64,000 nucleotides of DNA from Rhodococcus sp. 1168 (GTDB taxonomy: Bacteria; Actinomycetota; Actinomycetes; Mycobacteriales; Mycobacteriaceae): NCBI RefSeq assembly GCF_002091955.1, contig NZ_MKKY01000035.1, positions 1 through 64,000 of the forward strand, written 5' to 3'. The translations under genes were made by a program, and so were the position numbers. Of the stretch, positions 61,835 through 64,000 are shown piece by piece. Numbering within the stretch: the first letter of the stretch is position 1; every line of letters starts with the position of its first letter. The notes beneath the pieces were generated by a model. That model saw only the letters and a list, made by a program, of their open reading frames with translations, searched no databases and was not told where the DNA came from.

Positions 61835-62359
61835 ATGCCAATCCAACGTCTCAATCACGCCGTCCTCTACGTCGGGAACGTCGAGAGGTCGGTTACGTTC
61901 TATACCGACGTCCTCGGTTTTCGGACCACAATGCGGATAGGTACCTCCGCCGCCTTCATGCAGGCAAGTGCGAGCTCCAACGACCACGACCTCGGACTCT
62001 TCCACGCGGCCGGTGGGCCGGTCGCACACAAATCCGGGAGCACTGCCGGCCTGTACCACTTGGCGTGGGAAGTTCAGACATTGGCAGACTTGGCCGACAT
62101 CGCCCAGAAACTTTCGGCCGCAGGCGGACTCGTAGGCGCATCCGACCATGGCACCACCAAGAGCCTCTACGGCAAGGATCCCGACGGTCTCGAATTCGAG
62201 ATCGTCTGGTTGGTTCCACTGGACCTGCTCGACGCGTACACCATCGAGGCGAGCGCCTCGATTCGGCCGCTGGATCTCGACGCCGAGATCGAGCGATACG
62301 GTATCGACACCGCCAGCGGCATCGGTATCTCCAGCCCGGTTGTCGCCCGAGCGGAATAA
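61835..62359 (+). CDS. VOC-family (glyoxalase/dioxygenase-fold) protein
   Basis: A 174-residue protein with the vicinal-oxygen-chelate fold: LNHAVLYVGNVERSVTFYTDVLGF, YHLAWEVQTL and FEIVW supply probable metal ligands His8, His in YHLAWE and a Glu. It is longer than the minimal VOC module because of a C-terminal stretch of about 45 residues. GAGG precedes the ATG. It could be a dioxygenase-like or glyoxalase-like enzyme; the reaction is not assignable. Confidence 0.8.
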   Translation: MPIQRLNHAVLYVGNVERSVTFYTDVLGFRTTMRIGTSAAFMQASASSNDHDLGLFHAAGGPVAHKSGSTAGLYHLAWEVQTLADLADIAQKLSAAGGLVGASDHGTTKSLYGKDPDGLEFEIVWLVPLDLLDAYTIEASASIRPLDLDAEIERYGIDTASGIGISSPVVARAE

Positions 62360-62417
62360 GTAACACCTGATCGGTGTCACCGGCACGATTGGTTTCGGAC
62401 GACTGAAGGAGTATTTG

Positions 62418-63368
62418 GTGGTAGCAATCGGACATTCGAACCTCGACATTTTTCCACTGGCTCTCGGTGGCAACACCTTCGGCTGGACCAGCGACGAAAG
62501 CACGTCTTTCGAGATTCTCGACGCGTTCACCGCCGGTGGTGGAAACTTCATCGACACGGCCGACTCGTACACCGCGTTCGTCGACGGCAACTCGGGTGGC
62601 GAATCCGAATCCGTCATCGGGAACTGGACTGCCGCCCGAGGTAACCGCGACGACGTCGTCATCGCCACCAAGGTCGCCCAACATCCCGAGTTCAAGGGAC
62701 TGACACCGAAGAACATCGCCGCCGCGGCCGAGGCGTCGTTGAAGCGGCTACAAAGCGATCACATCGACGTCTACTTCGCCCATACCGATTCCGGCGACGC
62801 CCCACTCGTGGACACGCTCGCTGCGTTCGATTCGCTGATCCAGGACGGCAAGGTCCGGTACGTCGCGATCTCCAACTTCTCGGCCGATCGCATCGCGGAA
62901 TGGTTGAAGGTCGCACACGACAACGGTTTCGCCGCACCGATCGCCCTGCAGCCGCACTACAATCTGGTCACTCGGAATGCCTACGAATCCGACCTTGCGC
63001 CACTCGCCGCCGACAACGATCTCGGGGTCTTTCCTTACTTCTCTCTGGCGTCGGGGTTCTTGACCGGAAAATACCGCGTGCGCGAGGATCTAGAGGGTGG
63101 CCAGCCCCGGAAGCAGCTCGCCAAAAGCTACTTCACCGACAAGGGACTCGAGGTCGTCGATGCGCTGAGCGAGATCGCCGACGCTCACGAAGAAGAGATC
63201 GCCACCGTTGCGCTCGCGTGGCTGCTGCATCAGCCGACTGTTACCGCGCCTATCGCGAGCGCCAGCACAATCTCTCAGCTGCCCGCGCTGATGGCTGCCC
63301 CGGCGTTGACCTTGTCGACCGACGAGCTTGCCCGGCTCGACGCGACGTCAGCGGCCGTGTCCGCGTAG
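62418..63368 (+). CDS. Aldo/keto reductase
   Basis: A 316-residue NADPH-dependent reductase with a TIM barrel. The catalytic tetrad is visible as Asp46 and Tyr51 (FIDTADSYTAF), Lys in ATKVAQ and His in DVYFAHTDSG, the last two as in the AKR11/12-type YhdN branch. GTG at 62418, 6 bp behind AAGGAG, is chosen; TTG three bases upstream is possible. It follows the VOC gene by 58 bp and is likely in one transcript with it. Substrate is probably a small carbonyl. Confidence 0.88.
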   Translation: MVAIGHSNLDIFPLALGGNTFGWTSDESTSFEILDAFTAGGGNFIDTADSYTAFVDGNSGGESESVIGNWTAARGNRDDVVIATKVAQHPEFKGLTPKNIAAAAEASLKRLQSDHIDVYFAHTDSGDAPLVDTLAAFDSLIQDGKVRYVAISNFSADRIAEWLKVAHDNGFAAPIALQPHYNLVTRNAYESDLAPLAADNDLGVFPYFSLASGFLTGKYRVREDLEGGQPRKQLAKSYFTDKGLEVVDALSEIADAHEEEIATVALAWLLHQPTVTAPIASASTISQLPALMAAPALTLSTDELARLDATSAAVSA

Positions 63369-63388
63369 GCAGGCTCTACACCGGCGTT

Positions 63389-63772
63389 TCAGGCGGTTGC
63401 GCGTGCCCGCTTGAAGGGGACGCGAAGTTTGGCGCGAATGTGGTGGATGGTGCCGTCCGGTATCAGGAAGCTTTCTTTTACTGAGACGGTCACCATCCGC
63501 TTGCCGCGCAATCCCGCATCGATGAGGAAGGTCGAGTAGACCGTGTCTCCGGATTCGGTGAGTTCGATGTTCCGGATCGCGATGATCGCGCGGTAATAGA
63601 ACGCATTACCGAGCGCCTTGATCAACCCGGGGCCGGAGAATCCGGTGGTCAACCCGTTCTCTACGCGGCGTGCGTGGGGCGCGAACTTCACTGCGCTCGG
63701 ATCATGGGAGAGCAAGGAGTCGATGTACGCCCTGGCGATAGCCTGCCGGGGACTGTCCTCTGGCGTGGTCAC
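63389..63772 (-). CDS. SnoaL/NTF2-like hypothetical protein
   Basis: A 127-residue protein starting VTTPEDSPRQAIARAYIDSLLSHDPSAV, typical of the NTF2-like/SnoaL fold (DUF8021-type), with SGDTVYSTFLIDAG and IHHIRAKLRVPF later. Such proteins bind or isomerise small hydrophobic molecules. GTG start at 63772. It converges with the aldo/keto reductase gene by 20 bp and diverges from the MFS gene at the right edge. Confidence 0.7.
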   Translation of the reverse strand: MTTPEDSPRQAIARAYIDSLLSHDPSAVKFAPHARRVENGLTTGFSGPGLIKALGNAFYYRAIIAIRNIELTESGDTVYSTFLIDAGLRGKRMVTVSVKESFLIPDGTIHHIRAKLRVPFKRARATA

Positions 63773-63841
63773 GATTGCGGACTCTAGCCCCAACGCTTCC
63801 CGCTCGGGAACATATCGGCCATCTCCGTTGCTGACCTTTGG

Positions 63842-64000
63842 GTGTCTCGAGCCCCGGAACGAACAGCGACTGTCGACCAACCAGCAGTGGTCCTCACCGA
63901 GCCGACATCGTCCGAGCGACTGAGAGTCATCCTGGTTCTCGGTGCGCTCATCGCGCTGGGCCCACTGACCATCGACATGTACCTCCCTGCGCTTCCGGCG
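63842..64000 (+). CDS. MFS drug exporter, Bcr/CflA type (partial, 5' end)
   Basis: Only the first 53 codons are in the window, from GTG 63842. The frame is open to the last base and reads LRVILVLGALIALGPLTIDM then YLPALPA, the first membrane helix and the D-x-YLPALP motif of Bcr/CflA multidrug exporters. A hydrophilic N-terminus of about 29 residues precedes it. The rest of the gene lies outside the window. Confidence 0.75.
   Translation, partial: MSRAPERTATVDQPAVVLTEPTSSERLRVILVLGALIALGPLTIDMYLPALPA

Overview
The window looks like chromosomal DNA of a mycolate-type actinomycete, most likely Rhodococcus. This is an inference from high G+C, frequent GTG/TTG starts, many 4-bp ATGA/GTGA gene overlaps, mycothiol-linked families (a maleylpyruvate-isomerase-family enzyme and an Rv2466c-like DsbA protein), a DUF3558 lipoprotein, an MMPL/RND exporter and a TadA-associated protein. 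Only one clear mobile element is present, an IS30-family insertion sequence at the left edge. A type II restriction-modification-repair cluster near 50 kb and a small lower-G+C gene pair near 34 kb are the other accessory-looking parts.

Region by region. 1-5.3 kb: IS30 element; 3-hydroxybutyrate dehydrogenase with an MHS-family transporter and a divergent LysR regulator; an Rv2466c-like protein. 5.3-15.1 kb: the most interesting part. A SAM methyltransferase, an ECF sigma factor, its zinc-motif anti-sigma factor, a mercuric-reductase-like flavoprotein, a CDP-alcohol phosphatidyltransferase, a TVP38/TMEM64 membrane protein, a complete YnjBCD-type ABC importer and a radical SAM enzyme are tied together by three promoter-like sites of one geometry (GGAA(C/G)-N19-GTT). 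At the sigma and radical SAM genes this element ends exactly 8 nt before the start codon, which predicts leaderless mRNAs. 15.2-19.6 kb: SRPBCC protein, GluQRS, queuosine-precursor transporter, YrhK-like membrane protein, glutamate decarboxylase. 19.8-31.9 kb: membrane alpha/beta hydrolase, alkylsulfatase-like enzyme, flavin-fold protein, tRNA-guanine transglycosylase, a heterodimeric ABC exporter, an MMPL exporter. 31.9-41 kb: three regulators, small hydrolase, DUF3558 pair, a VOC gene with an in-frame stop, YceI protein, a nonapeptide-repeat/RDD/PHP operon, lipoproteins, FBP-domain protein.

41-49 kb: tRNA-Ser(CGA) with a strong terminator, CsbD stress protein with a SigF/SigB-like promoter, TadA and its companion, prephenate dehydrogenase, MepB-like protein, and a second heterodimeric ABC exporter. 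49.5-51.9 kb: cytosine-5 methyltransferase, a putative restriction endonuclease and Vsr. 52-64 kb: mostly ordinary metabolism (free-methionine-sulfoxide reductase, fused dihydroxyacetone kinase, SDR, luciferase-like monooxygenase with MarR, RNase HI, 3-methyladenine glycosylase, glyoxalase-fold protein, aldo/keto reductase), a frameshifted quinone-oxidoreductase remnant, and the first 53 codons of an MFS drug exporter at the right edge.

Functions that fit together across the window: GluQRS, the YhhQ-type transporter and Tgt form a queuosine salvage set; two ABC exporters have the asymmetric ATPase sites of heterodimers; the ECF-linked cluster resembles the E. coli ydjXYZ-ynjABCDEF locus by gene content and is proposed as an undescribed stress-controlled regulon. 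All family names are from reading the protein sequences and have not been checked against databases.
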